A stretch of DNA of 64,000 nucleotides from Desmodus rotundus (taxonomy: Eukaryota; Chordata; Mammalia; Chiroptera; Phyllostomidae): the NCBI RefSeq assembly GCF_022682495.2, contig NW_026527288.1:27708-91707 (forward strand). The letters run 5' to 3'. Below are positions 21,558-34,140 of the stretch, one piece after another. Positions within the stretch are counted from its first letter, which is position 1. Each line of letters begins with the position of its first letter. The notes under the pieces were generated by a model that was not told the origin of the DNA, made no database searches, and worked only from the letters and a program-made list of their open reading frames with translations. Position numbers and translations under genes: made by a program.

Positions 21558-24500
21558 AGCTGTGGGCACATTTGAGCCAGGGGGATGGGAGCAAATTCCA
21601 CCTAAGATGTAACTGGGAAGCAGCTCCCCCTGGTTACAGAGCCTGCGTGAGAGCGTGGAGATGATTGGCTCCATGCCATGCATGGGGCCACACCTGCCCG
21701 GACTTACTATGACAGCCCAGTAAAGCTGGAAGAATACAGGGATGCTGGCAGGTGTAACTGGTGGTAGGAGGAGTCGGAAATGGGGCTGCAAAGGAAGATG
21801 GGCGCTGGGATTTAAACCTAGGTGCGGCAGCCATAGAGAGAGAGGACCACGTGGTTCTGAAGGAGAAGAGGGACGACCACGAGGTTTTGGGGAAGAAGGG
21901 AGAGAAACATGCAGCTTTGGCAGAGTGAATAGGAGAGGACCATGGGGTTTTGGAGTGCTTCTTTTTGCCACGCGGCTTAGGCAGCTGAAGAGACTTTGCC
22001 GGGAAGACAAGGGGAGAAAGGACTCTTGCTGGTGGGCTGTGGCATGGGCTGCCACATGGCTTTGGATTAACTGCAGATTGCGGCAGCCACACAACTGATG
22101 GTGCCGGGAGTCTGAATCACGGACTTCTACTTCTTTTCCTGAGACACGGTACCCCGGACTGGGCAGAGGGAGAGTGAAGGACTGTGCATCTGTGGGTATT
22201 CTAGAGGACTTTAATATCTTAATGAAGACATTCAGTCATTACTCTAAGTCTGTGTGATTTTTAAATGAATAATTTCTTTCCTTTCAACAGTCTCTGGCAT
22301 TGAGAGACGTCTTTCCTCTGGCGGTGTGCATTTCGAGCCTAGTAGGTGTGTGTGTGCGTGGGGGAACCTCCAGAGACAGAAAGGGGGAATCCTTTCTGTA
22401 AAACTTTATCGTGAACCACCCCCCGCGTGTTCTATAACAGAACGGCCCGTGTGCTCGACTCAGACCCTGGGAGGTGTTCGGGAGAGGGACCCCCCCCCCA
22501 CCCGCCAAGGTGTAACGAGGTCACGGACCCCCAGGCACGCTCCGCAAACAGATGTCCCCTGCAGGAGCCCCTGTCTCCGCATCAGGAAAAGGACACTTCT
22601 GTTTGGTAAATTATTACAAAATCAGCCTTCCAGCTAAAAAGGGCCACAAAACAATACCCTCGGGGGGGGGGGGGATGCTGCCAGATGGTTTCTTATTAAA
22701 AACCATGATGTTAAAAACAAAATAAAATTCTGTAACAACTCGACAGAGAGCAGGAGGGCCCCTCCCCTGGTCCTGCAGAGCAATCTCTGTAAAAAGCTTT
22801 CTGTAATTTCAGACTTTTATGTGCTCTACATCTCAGTCACTTTGGAAGCTCAGCTCGGCTCTGGTTTGGGGATTTCATGAGTGTGTTTAATGCCCACGTC
22901 TGAGTGTTTCGACCCATTAACTGCACCAAGTCGAGGTGCCTCCGATGCCTGTGGATGCCGCTCAGCTCCTGTCCAACCCTGCACCCCAGGCCTACCACCG
23001 ACTCCTCGCTGGGGATCTCGCAGTGCGGGGAGGGGACCCTGCCAGACCTCGCTTCTGACACACTCCCCTCTCCGGGTCTCTGAGTCAACCCACCCCCAGC
23101 TCCTGTTCACAGGTTCCTGACTAGGAGCACCCTGTTCTCCACGCTGCCTTCGCCATTGGACGAAGTTCAGGGTGACCCACGGTGGGGACTGTGTGCCAGA
23201 CTCTTGGGCTCTGGGGGGCAGTTATGTGCCCACAGGAAGCCTCTGCTGGTTGGGCCGAACCCCCACGCCAGCTGCCCGTCCTCCAAGGGGCCCACGTGCA
23301 GGGCCAGAGGGGGCCTCATTCGAACAGCACGTCGCCAACATGCAGATGATTCCCTGAGGGGAATGTGCACCCCAACAGTGTTCCCTGCAGGGGAAGGGGG
23401 TCAGTGACCCGGCTCACATGGCCTCCCATGCCTCCAAGGCCGCTTGCTGAAGGCTGGTCCATGGGAGTCCGTGGCCCGAGCTCAGACCGCCACACACAGG
23501 AGACACCGTCTCCCCAGAGCCACCTCCATGGACATACATCTGGTGCCTGTCCTGACCAGGTGGGAGTCTGCCGGATCCGACCTGACCCTCGGCGAGCCCC
23601 AGTCACCCATCCGAAGACAGTGGCTCCCCCTTAATGTCACATCTGCATGGGATTCCATCCAGAAAACATCACAAGTGGAAAATAATTCTAAAACAAATGC
23701 TCCTCAGCAGTTCCACAGCCAGCCAGCCAACCCTGGGGATGACAACAAGGGTATTGTTAGTTATTGTTTATTATTATTACCATTATTACTATTACTGCAA
23801 TAGGACAAACCCAGGGCCCCAAAGCTCAGGCGACCCGGCCTCCTTCAGCCCCGGGGAGAGACCTGCTGTGTGTGCACCCTGTTCTGCAAGGGGGTGTGGG
23901 GAGGTGCCCTGGACAGGACGGGCCCCAGTAGTCCCCGTCTCAGCGTGCTCTCTCCAATGCCGTCCTCCCGCCCTCCCCACGTGGTGGCAAATTGCTGCTT
24001 AAAAAAAAAAAAATCCCAATCCTGGATGTTTTGGGGGGCAGCAGGGTGAACGGTGAGCCTAGCCCTGAGTACAGGTGCAGGTCCCTCACAGATGCTGTAC
24101 TGGTACAAACCAGAATGCTGTCTGCTCAAGTTCACTACCGTTTCTCCTACTCGCAAACCCAACCACAAAAGGACTATTTCATCATCTTCACCCTTCTTGC
24201 TCCCAGAGACTGGTCCCCTGGGGTTTAACAGACAGAAGTTGTTAGAGCCACCGAAGCAGAAAGACAACCACTAGGGAGAAAACCAGGGTTGGGGGGGTCC
24301 TACGGGAATATGTTCCAAATGGATGCAGGTCTCCTTGTCATCCAGAGGCTGGGTCTGCATCAGGCCCCAGCTGCGACCTGGACATGGGGAGGGGAGGGTG
24401 CTGCCCAAGATGGGGGATGGGGGCACTTCAGTGTCACTGCAAGTTACCAGGGTGGGAGAGGGCCTCCGTGGTGCCAAAGGGCAGGCACTGCCTTCCCCCG

Positions 24501-25869
24501 GTGACTCTGCCTGGAGGGAGGGAAGAGACGGAGATAATTAGGGTTTTTTCATGGAAATCAGCATTTATCCGAAATCAAAGACCGAGGATTCTGCACCATC
24601 TAAATGGGCTTCTGCCAGAGAACTAAAACATAAAAGACCATCGGTCCCCACAGCCCCCCGCAAAAGCAATTAAATTGTTCACCAAAGGGCTGTGAGCCAT
24701 CAACGCCACCTGCTTCCTGGGTTCAGCAGGGTGGTACAGATGCCTGAAACTGGACAAAGATGTGGAGTTCTGGGGCCTCCCCGCAGGCCACGGAAAAGAA
24801 GCTGAGCCCTGGTGTGCCTCCCCGGTGCCGGACCTCCCAGGGGATCACAAACCAGGTGGGAGTGGCGTTTCATCCCAGCTCTGCCACAGTTTGGGCAGCT
24901 GTAGCATGGAGCCAGGGAGTGAATGCCCTGAGCTTTTCACTCTGGGGTGGAAGACTTTAAGGAAAATACTGTGGGGGTGGGTTGAAGTCGGAGATAAAAC
25001 GGGCTTGTGTTTTAAAAAATCCTCAGCACTGTCCAGTGAGGAGAAAAAGGCAGACCAGCCACAAGGAGCACCCCCGTCCCTGTGTTTATACCCGTCCTGG
25101 GGAGCAGCAGGGTCCCTGAGAAGGGGAAGAGCTAGCATGCCAGGGCTGCAGTTCCTGAGCCTGAAGACTGGCCTCTGAGGTGATAAGCCCTCACCATGAG
25201 TCTACTGGAACCTCAGACCCGGTGTCCAGGGCCCATGGTCCACCTCAGGCCATCCGCTGAAGGAGAGGCTGTGGCAGGAGAGGCCTGGAGACAGTGAGAA
25301 CTCACAGGGGCCTGGAGGGGACCTGTCCCACCTTTTCCCACAGGCTGGGAGTTTCCACATCGTTTCCGAGTAAAAGCTCAGAAGTATGACCTGTGTCCAT
25401 TCTCCTTGTCAATTCTGACAGAGAAAGGGGAGCCCTCCTTGCTGTAACCCCACAAGGGACCCCACAACCAGCTGCATCACTGGTCCAGGAAGCCTCCCAC
25501 GGGAGCCTTCCTCTGAGAAGGACTAATTGCTGACCTCCCCTTCTTCCTCTGGCCCCACGTGCGTACCGGGTGTGTCTGAGAGCCCTGGCCACACGGGTCG
25601 TGCACTCGAGTCAGGGACTGACTTTTCCCATTGCGATGCCCCTTGAGGACTTCCTGGCAGGGTGTGGGGGGCTGCACTGCTGGCGACCTGGGCCCGGGGC
25701 TGCCCTGGTTGGGACTCAGTTTCCTCCTCTGCGCAACGAAGGGGCAGGGCCTGCAACTTCGGGAACCCCGCCCAAATGGGAGCACCTGCAGGACGCCCAG
25801 GCTCTCTGTGGTCCCTGCCCCCTGGGGAGGAGGTGGGGCGGACAGTGGTGTGAGCCTGTGAAGTGGGCT

Positions 25870-26224
25870 GTAAAAAAAAATACTGAAGTATAACATACAG
25901 AAAAGTACACAAGTTCTAAGTGTACGGATGCATAAAAAGTGACCACAGTCATGTAGCCAACAATCAGGTCAAGAAATAGGAATTCATGAAAAAAATACTA
26001 ACTCAGGGTAAAAATAAGTCAGCGTAATGGGTAACTTTGGGAGTTATCATCTGGGATGCGACACATCTGCTGGGGTGTTCAAATGTTCTACATCTTGATC
26101 CGAATGATGGTTATCATGATAGTTTACGTATATAAATATCATCTTGTACTTTTAAGATCTGTGCGTTTTCTCTACTTATTATAATTCAGTAAAAAATAAA
26201 ATTTATTAAAGGGGGAAAAAAAAA
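25870..26224 (+). mobile_element. Old L1 3' end fragment
   Basis: AACATACAGAAAAGTACACA at the start and 'cttttaagatctgtgcgtttt...ttataattcagtaaaaaata' at the end resemble ancient mammalian L1 3' UTR sequence. It ends in an A-run at 26,215-26,224. Confidence 0.5.
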
Positions 26225-26956
26225 GGAAACAGCTCCGCCTGCTCCCTGAGTAGGTGAGAGGGGCCAGAACAGCGGGGAACCATCATCATTCCCAGAGAGA
26301 AGCCAAGGGTCTGGCGGTGGCGGCAGAGATTCTGTGGGGGGGCTCTGCCCTGCTCCTTACAAGTGTGTGGTGCCCATGCCCATGCCTCCCCCGCCTCAGG
26401 TCCCGGGGACCCCGAGCTTGAGGACCGGTGAGGAGGGGGCTGCAGAGCTGAGGGCTGGCCATGGTGGGACTGCCGCATTTGCCAACCTGACCCCATGGCC
26501 CTCGTCTGCTCCCCTGGGGTCTTTGGTTTAGATGAGCCCATCTGGTTGGAGGCACAACTGCCCACCGTCCCCAGCCTCACATGGAGGAGCTGCTCATGTG
26601 GCTGCTGGGGGTCCAGAAAATTCACTCCTCCCCCAAATCATCGCAGCCAAGTCCTTGTGAGCAGGCTGCTCCTGCCAGGGGCAGGGGCTGCTGCAGGACC
26701 CAGCAGCCAGGGGATAGGTTCTTCTTCTCCAGGAAGTCAGAGAACAGAAGGAGCTAAACTACAGCCCAGCTCCCACAAGAGCAAAGCCACAGCAGGGGCC
26801 ACACCAGCTGGCGCTGTCCCCTCCCTGGCCCTCAGGCCTGCTGGCAGCCCTGCCCCATGAGGCTCAGCCACCAGGCCCACTCAGCAGCTGGATTCTGGCC
26901 CGAGAGGGTCTCCATCTCCCCCCACCCCAGGGCACCTTTCCTCTTGACTGTGTCCC

Positions 26957-27171
26957 TTGGGTCTCTCCCTGGAACACAAAGGTCTGGATGCCTCCAACTT
27001 GTCCCCAGGGGGTAATCTTCAGCAGTGCCCCAGGAGGTCAGCTGTTTTCCAGGAGCCAGGACAGGCCTTATCTGTAGTTTCTGAAACAAAACCTTTAACA
27101 TATACATTACTTGCTAGGCTTATAACTTTTAACCTTAAACTAAAATTTTCCAACTCTTGAGTCCCCTGTCA
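26957..27171 (-). repeat. LTR3, 5' (sense) part of a third LTR
   Basis: About 215 bp aligning to the right half of LTR1 (TCTCTCCCTGGAACACAAAG through TAACTTTTAACCTTAAACTA) and ending CCCCTGTCA. The next base begins host sequence TTAGCAGTTTC. That continues the site broken at 12,999, as shown by the uninterrupted paralogs at about 34,355 and 42,290. Confidence 0.85.
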
Positions 27172-29215
27172 TTAGCAGTTTCTTTTTAACTCTTGGTGTA
27201 CAATTTTGAATAAATGTTTTTCTCACTGTTTAAGTAAGCGGCAACAAAAAAATAAATTATAAATGATTTTCAAGCACACTTGCAACATTTTTAAAACTGA
27301 CTATATACTAAGCTAGAAAGCAGGTTCCAACAAATGTCTCATAAAGTATGTTTATTGCTCTCTTTGCCATTCATCTGGAAACCAGTCACAAGGTAACTAG
27401 AAAGTCCCTACATTTAGATGTTTTAAAATACACTTTTAAATAACTGTTCAAAATTAATCACAGTCAGAGTTGGAAAATAATTAACATAGAAAAATAATAA
27501 AACCACTGCATATCAGAGCAAGTTCTGTTTTCCAAAATGATAAAGGCTTCAAACTCATTGGTTCTCAACCAAAAGTGATTTCTGCCCCCAAGGGGGCTTG
27601 AGGCAATGTGCTGAGCCATTTTAGACTGTCCTGAGGGGAAGGGAAGCCAGGGTGTGGGCAGTGAATAGAGGTACCGGATGCTTATAAGCACCTACAATGC
27701 AGAGGACCATCCCCCAGGAGAATGAATTATGTGGCCAAAAAGGTCCACAGTGCTGAGAGTGACAAACCCTGCTCTGTATCCTGAAGAGTCCCTTAGAATA
27801 CAAACAGCATGTCCCTCTGCATCCTACATGGGAAATGCTGCCTTTCTTGGAACAGGCAGCACGGAAGCTGAAAGTCAGAGAACAACAAATGCCAGCCATC
27901 TTGCAAATACTGGGGAGAAGTGTCCCAAGTTGAGAAGACATCTGGAAAAGTTCAGGAGACAAAGGAAAATCTGACGACTTAGGAGACTGAGTCACACTGT
28001 GATAAAACTGAGTCAGCATCTGAGGATCCCTGCTTCTTTCCATTCCTCATAAGTCACATTAATAACCGTTTCATAATGTCACTTAGAACAAAGAATCTTA
28101 CTCTGTTAGATGCCAGAATTCACCATCTAAAGTTTTCCTCTTTGAAAACGTGGACATTTGCTACCTTGTGTGTTCCTCAGATTACCAAGTCGGGGGCACA
28201 TCTCTGCTAACAAAACACTTGAGATTTCTAGAACACCATGCTTGCTTCCAGGCTGTACAGTCCCTTAAAACACTAAGAATGATGCTGCTCTTTTATTTAG
28301 TCATTAATATATCTAGGACTAACAAAAAGAATTTTTCTAGCTCCTCACATTACCTCACATCTTTCTATTTCCTTTCAAGCTTTGACTATTTCTATGTCAT
28401 ATACAGCTACCAAAATGGAATAATCATTACTGCGGGAGAGCGAGTTTACCTTCATAACTCATGAGAATCAACGGAAAAGTATCACAAATGGAATTTAGTG
28501 CAGTGATGGGGAAATAACATGCAGAAATAAATGTAGAAATAATAAATTAAAGATACAATGTGTTAAGGACTCAATAGCAACAAAACAGGTTTAAAAAAAA
28601 CCCTCGGAATACACTTACCAATGATGTACAGGATCTGTATGAGCGAAATTGGAAACTGCTCCCCAATAACAGAAACTGTAACAAAGGAAAGCTATCTTGT
28701 TCTTGGATTAAAAATTGGGTATCATTGTATACCCACGTACCAAAGTTGTCTATAAACATCATATACTCTAGATTAATATAGGAAAGTGGTCCCACAGGAA
28801 GTGGTCCCTTAAATCGGGACCCAAGATGTGTGCCCAGGAAGAGTCTGGTCCCCCTTTTCTGCTGCCTACAGGGTAGCTGTATCTGCCCCCAGTCCCCTCA
28901 CCTCATACCCCCCTGCAGCTCACCTCCTGTACCTGGATTGCGTTGTTTGCATCACGTTTGGCCAGGAGCATCACCTCGTGACAGCAGAGACCCGTGGCCA
29001 GCAGCAGCGCCCAACCTCGGGTCCGTGTTGATGCTCATCTCTGGTCCAGAACTGCCAGCCCCTCAGGCCTGCCAGCCTAAATTTGCCTCCCACCCACCCC
29101 ACCCACATCTCTGGCCTGGCCAGCCCTCTCACCTGCAGCCCAGTCCTGCCTCTGGACTCAGACAGGCCCCGCCCCTCATCTGTGGGTTTGATTTTTAGTG
29201 GTCCACTTAAACAAA
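27172..29215. repeat. Block D, copy 1
   Basis: Single-copy-looking AT-rich sequence repeated at 34,370-36,250 and 42,300-44,230, and in part at 56,450-57,190 and 58,528-59,660. It contains a MER20. The frames at 27,621-28,043 and 28,571-28,795 recur in the other copies but with frameshifts and indels, so they are not genes. Confidence 0.8.
27557..27772. mobile_element. MER20: MER20 (hAT-Charlie MITE), copy 1
   Basis: The terminal TTGGTTCTCAACC, the GCCCCCAAGGGGG segment, TAAGCACCTACAATGCA-GAGGAC and the AGTGCTGAGAGTGACAAACC end follow MER20 order. Other copies are at 34,735-34,948, 42,667-42,880 and 58,530-58,735. Confidence 0.75.
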
Positions 29216-29393
29216 ATCAGTCAGGAATCGACTATACCTGTGGACAGACATAAATGATGTATACTTTATGAAATTAAAGAGTACTCTGAAAAAGTTCTGA
29301 GAATAAAAGGGAAAGACACAAAGTGTGAAAAAATAGGAATTACCTAAAACATAGGGTACAAAAAGACAGAAGGTGAAAGAACGGGAACAGATA

Positions 29394-29527
29394 CACAGGG
29401 TGGTACAAAAGCAGCTTTACAGTTGTTTACGTGGAAAATGATATCGTAATTATTAAATAATAAGACAACGATAAACTTTGATTCTCGTACTCGCAACTCT
29501 GACCCTATTTTTCTCCCATCCTGTATT
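29394..29527. mobile_element. Short inverted-repeat DNA transposon (mariner-type MITE)
   Basis: The left end ACAGGGTGGTACAAAAGCAG and the right end (reverse complement ACAGGATGGGAGAAAAATAG) are imperfect terminal inverted repeats around an AT-rich centre of about 60 bp. The ends resemble nonautonomous mariners known from bats. Confidence 0.6.
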
Positions 29528-29599
29528 ACGCAAACATAAACCACATGAAAATTACGTAATAACATGCAGTGGACCTCGAGGTAAACAGAATTAGTAGAG

Positions 29600-31000
29600 A
29601 TGAAGAGCACTTTATATCAATAGGTTTAATTTACCAGGAAGATCCAAATTCACCATGTACTCGATATCATAAACTTAAATTATATAGAACAGAGACACAA
29701 AAATATTTATAATCATACTAGATTTAATAAACCTCTCTCGTCAGGAATAGAGCATTCCTTTCATAAACAAGAGAGCACCTCAAAAAATTCAGTAAGGATG
29801 TAAGACACACCATGAGCAGCAAACTGGATTCAGCATCCACAGACAACCGAGTATACACAACTTTTCCTGCTCACCTGCACAAAGGTGATATTTCCAAAAC
29901 GAAGAGATGCAGCTTGGGAGATTTTTTTATATCCACCATATTGTTATGAGGCCAGTGCCAATGAAAATTCGAAGGACTGAAATTAGATGAAGTATGTTTC
30001 TTGCTCACATTGTAGATAATCTAGAAATCATTTGTAAAAGGTAACTAGAAAGTTCTTACATTTAAAACTGATGAAATACACTTCTAAATAACCCTCAAAA
30101 TAAGTCACAATCGGAGTTAAAAAATAATTGGAACTGAATAATAATAAAAATAATACATCAAAAACATATGGGAAAAGTAGTGATGAACCTGCACACTAGG
30201 GGGAAACAGCTGAAAATTCACATGTTCTGCATCCATATTACAAACCCAGAATGATAAATTACATCCAGAGCAAGCAGAAGAATGGAAATAGGCCAGGAGA
30301 GATGTCTGAAGGGTATATGCTTAAAACAATAGCAGTTATTGGCAGTTTTCGTAGAATTTTGAATTAATTTTCACTTTCCTGTATAATTTAAATAATCTGT
30401 AACAAAAAAAAAGTCATCCTCACTTTGGGTTAAAAAAATACGAGGGAAAAACATGGCAAAATTTAAGAATAAAAGTAACCTAGATTGCTGTGGTGACACC
30501 ACCAGAGGCCTTTTCTCTGCTCACCCAGCCCGATCTCCGCACTCAGAGGGGCCCATTCTCCAAAGTGCGTTTCTTTGTGTGCAAATGCAGCCGAGCAGAG
30601 AGGAAATGACAGGACCAGAGCAGAATGAGCAGCACAACCTCAGGGGGAACGTGCCCCGGGGCTGACTCACTGCAGGGCCTGCTCAACCCTGCTGCTTCAC
30701 AACTAAGCAGCAACACTACACACCTGAACCACAAAGGTGCTGTTTCATGAGTCACCTGGAACAACACTGGGATTCCTCTCAGTCATGACGCACTCACAGC
30801 TATTCTGTACCAAAACGGAGCAACTCCAAAAATAACGGTCCCTTCTTTCCCACACCCCAACACTGGAACACATACTGACATTGAATTGGGGTCAATGACC
30901 ATTAGTTCATAGAGGGAACAATTCCTTGTATGTGAAATGTAACCCAGAACACTTTCGGAAAAGGCAGTGTGAGCTGGGTGTGACAGAAAGGACAAAAGAC
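29600..31000. repeat. Block A, copy 2
   Basis: Colinear with 15-1,400. The GC patch at 30,495-30,700 (ACCACCAGAGGCCTTTTCT, then AAATGCAGCCGAGCAGAGAG) is the best-kept part in all three copies. Confidence 0.8.
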
Positions 31001-31049
31001 AAAGGCCGGTTCTCCCATGGGTGTAATGTGCCCAAAAAGGCAACAGGAG

Positions 31050-32300
31050 CATCTGTGGCAAGGACTCGCGCTATCCCCGGGGGCTCTCTAGGGCCCAGGC
31101 GGCCTCTGTCGCCTGGAGAATGCCGAACGGACCCTTAACCACCACAGGACACCTGCATCCCGCTATAGGCGGCCCTCTGACTCCATGGGGCTCGGACCCG
31201 TGGGGCCGGGGTGCCAGCAAATGGCCTGCGTTGCGGCAAACCCGAAGACCCGTCCGTCCCATCCCCCCCACTGCGAAGATCCCCCTGTTCTTCCATTCGT
31301 AAAGGGGACCCCCTTTACGGATGGAAGAACAGGGAGGAGGCCCCCAGGAGATGGCTTTTGTCCGAGCCGCAGCTGGCCGGTTTCCAGCCAAGACGCAGGG
31401 CCGGGCGGGTGCAGGGCAGGCCCCACCCACGACAAGCCTCCCTAGGGGCAACGTGACCACCCTTGAGATATCAGGCCAGGTTCACAGGGTCCCAGGGCTC
31501 GTGTCCGGGGAACTGGAAGCTCTCCAGGCCACCCCGAGGACCGCGCGTTCTCACGTGGACCACACTTCCCAGCAGGTCTCCCACCCCCGCAGAGGCAGAG
31601 CACCCACGGAAGACCTGGGGACCTGGGGCCCTAGTGGGGGACCGGACACGGTTCGGCGCCAGTTGCAGCAGGCCAGGGTGGGCGGGACGCTCACCCATGG
31701 ACGCGTGAATCCCAGGGGACTCAGGCCTGCACCCCACCGGGGAGGCTAAGATTCTCACTTTGGCTCAAACTGCCCCACCCTGCGCTGAGGCGCCAAACTT
31801 GGTCCCAGGGGTTTCAACTCTCTAAAGTCTGGGCTAAACTACGCGAGAAAGGACTGTGACCACCCCGACCCCGGTCCCCCAGCGCTCGTACCCACCCTCT
31901 CCGTGAAGGCATCGTAGGCCTCCTGTCCTTGGTGTCCGCAAAAGGCATTTACCTGGGGCGAACCTGGGCCCTGGTGAGCGGGACCAGGCCCCATGGCAGG
32001 AGCCTGGGGAGGCCACTGGAGCCACTGGGCCCAGGGCTGGGGATTTTCCTGGGGGCTCTCTCGGGGCCCAGGCACCCTCTCTCGCCCGGGGAGTGCCCAC
32101 GTCATCCCTTTACCCCCACAGGACACCCGCATCCTGGGATAAGCGGCCATCTGCCTCCATGGGGCTCGGACACATGGGGCCGGGGTAGGAAAAACTGGCC
32201 TATATTGGGGGAAACCCTCAGACCCCTCAGTCCCTTCCTCCCCACCGTGAAGATCCCCCTGTTCTTCCATCCGTAAGGTGCTCCCCCCCTTGGTACCGAG
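31050..32300. repeat. GC- and CpG-rich duplicated segment
   Basis: Two diverged copies, about 31,060-31,870 and 32,020-32,400, share GGGGGCTCTCT..GGGCCCAGG, CCATGGGGCTCGGAC and GATCCCCCTGTTCTTCCAT. A CpG-poor version appears inside block C at 33,890-34,010, 41,820-41,940 and 52,040-52,160. The open frames here are chance frames in CpG-rich DNA. Confidence 0.6.
31283..31334. repeat. 24-bp near-perfect foldback with 4-nt loop
   Basis: Arms 31,283-31,306 and 31,311-31,334 pair with one mismatch around GACC. The paralog near 32,262 has only the left arm. Confidence 0.9.
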
Positions 32301-32539
32301 AAACAGCATAATGTCCCAGGAGATATATTATTCACAGACTTGGCTGGCTCATTTCAGGGCAGGCCTGGGGCCAGGTACGTGCAGGGACCCTAGTTTAGAA
32401 GCCTCCCCAGAAACAATTCCTGTCTTCTGCGGGGCAATGCCCCCCACTCCTGAGTCATCATCCCAGGTTTGCAGAGTCCTCGTGACTGTGTTTTTAGCAC
32501 TGTGTGTGTGGGGACTTTGCGTGCAGATCTCCCAGTCTG

Positions 32540-34140
32540 CTGGGGATGCAAATACGTCTACCGAGACAGGATCTGCTGGGGGAGGAAAAGTGGTTTATCT
32601 TCAAAGGGGAAGGGGACAGGGAAGAGCCTTTTCGTCAATGGGCTTTTATTAGGTTCAATTTGCACAGGGATACAGGTAAAGCTCATCAATCTTTGTCAGG
32701 CAGTAAGAATCAAACAATAGATAACATACAAAGAACTCTGAGGGCTTCTTCTCAGTCAGGGTCAGTTAGCTAAAGGACTATGAAACTTTGGGAAACAAAC
32801 TCATTTCATGCTTGGACTCTTGTGAGAAAACTGAGGGCATTCTTAGCAAAGCAGTTTTCACAGGGTTTTTTGTATTCTGTCTTAGGCGTGATCAGCCCCA
32901 GGGAATCTGCCCTTTCCAGCACAGGGCTGTACCACCCTCTGTCATTGTTTCAGGCTTCAGTCAGGCAGGGGAAGTAAGGCAGCCAAGAGAATAGGATACT
33001 TCTTGCAGACAGAAGGAGGACTCAGGCTATGTCAAACCTGAGGGGCGAGGGTCCATCCCCCCTTTTTCTATAGCCCCCCAAGTCCTTCCCTGAGGGCCTC
33101 TTCCTGACCATGCCTGTCTGAGGTCATCCCTCCCTTGAGGAATCTTGCCCATCATTGGCTAACTGGTCAGGCTCAGGGTCAAGCAGGGTAAAGTAAATTG
33201 GGCTGGGGCATTGCCCCCTCCAGGGACATAAGCTTTGTCTCCTTAATGGCTTATGGTCCCAAGGTCTTTCACTCAGCCTTAGCCATGGGGTTTTAGGGAT
33301 TCTGACACCGGGCAGGGCGCTTCCCAACACCTGCATGCTTTCCCTACTGCCCAGAGGACCACACATTTTTCTGGAGACCACTTTTCCAAGCATATTTCCC
33401 ACCCACATAAAGGCAGAGTGCAAAAGGGTAGAACCAGGGACTGCCGGCCAAGATGGAGTATAGGGAACTGTTCCACGCAGGGGAAATGCAGCCCAGATCC
33501 CACTCTGAAAAGCCAGTGGGAGCCAGGTCTGGCAGGAGGAGCCACACCCATGGACAGCTAATTCTGTGGGGAATCAGGCCTGCCCAGTACCTAGGCTACT
33601 CTGAGACTTGCTTTCCCAGAAACTCCCTCACCCTGGATTGAGACAGCAAATGTTGACTGAGTATCTTTAACTTCCTAAAGTCTGTGCTAAACCACCCAAG
33701 TAGGGAGTGCGACCAGTTCAACCACGTCCCCCCTGGAGCTGTAACATCCTTCTCTTTGATGTAATGAGCAGCATTCTGTCCTTGGTTGTGTGTAAAAGGT
33801 AGTCACCTACAGTGAACATGGGCACAGTAAATGTGGACCATCCTCTATGTAAACTGCCCAGAAAAGCAGTAAAAGCCTGTCCAGGCAGGGATCGGGCTTC
33901 CTCAGGGGCTCTTTGTGGCCCTCATGCCCTCTCTCACTTAGAGAGTGGCCATGCCATCCCTTTTTCCCCACAGGATTTTTGTAGTCCCTGTGAATTTGTC
34001 TATTGCTGCCACAGCACACAGATCCCGCTGGCCAGGGTCCGCATCAAGTTCACAGACACCCGATGCCAAAACATACACAGGCCCTGGAGTGTGGAACCTG
34101 GACCCTGGAGTAGAGCCAGAACCAATAGCTGAATGCACGT
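32540..34140 (-). repeat. Block C, copy 1 (LTR-like, minus strand)
   Basis: Shared with 40,456-42,060 and 50,670-52,285. Read on the minus strand, an AATAAAAGCCCATTGA polyadenylation-type segment (about 32,637-32,652) lies some 100 bp before the left boundary, as in an R-U5. No retroviral gene is recognisable. The 33,812-34,132 part recurs with indels, so its frame is not conserved. Confidence 0.6.

Larger units (their letters stand above)
20760..26950. other. GC-rich stretch without a recognisable gene
   Basis: About 6.2 kb of mostly GC-rich sequence with many overlapping chance frames on both strands. None has codon structure or a domain I recognise. Within it I can support a hairpin at 21,511-21,557, homopolymers (C-run near 22,490, 13-G run at 22,662-22,674, A-run at 24,001), an ATT-type microsatellite at 23,757-23,796 and an L1 tail at 25,870-26,224. 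The part 21,564-22,289 starts TGTGGGC, ends TTTCAACA and contains an LTR-like AT-rich end, but no target duplication is visible. Confidence 0.5.

Noticed and set aside
21552..22094. 180-codon minus frame with a long overlapping frame
   Set aside because: Pro/Ser/Leu-rich, with open frames on both strands, no domain; the DNA looks LTR-like.
27621..28043. 140-codon minus frame in block D, with relatives at 34,858 and 58,714
   Set aside because: It largely translates a MER20 and its flank; lengths and frames differ between copies.
31071..32309. Several open frames of 80-156 codons in the GC-rich segment
   Set aside because: Frames lie on both strands and are not kept between the two internal copies.
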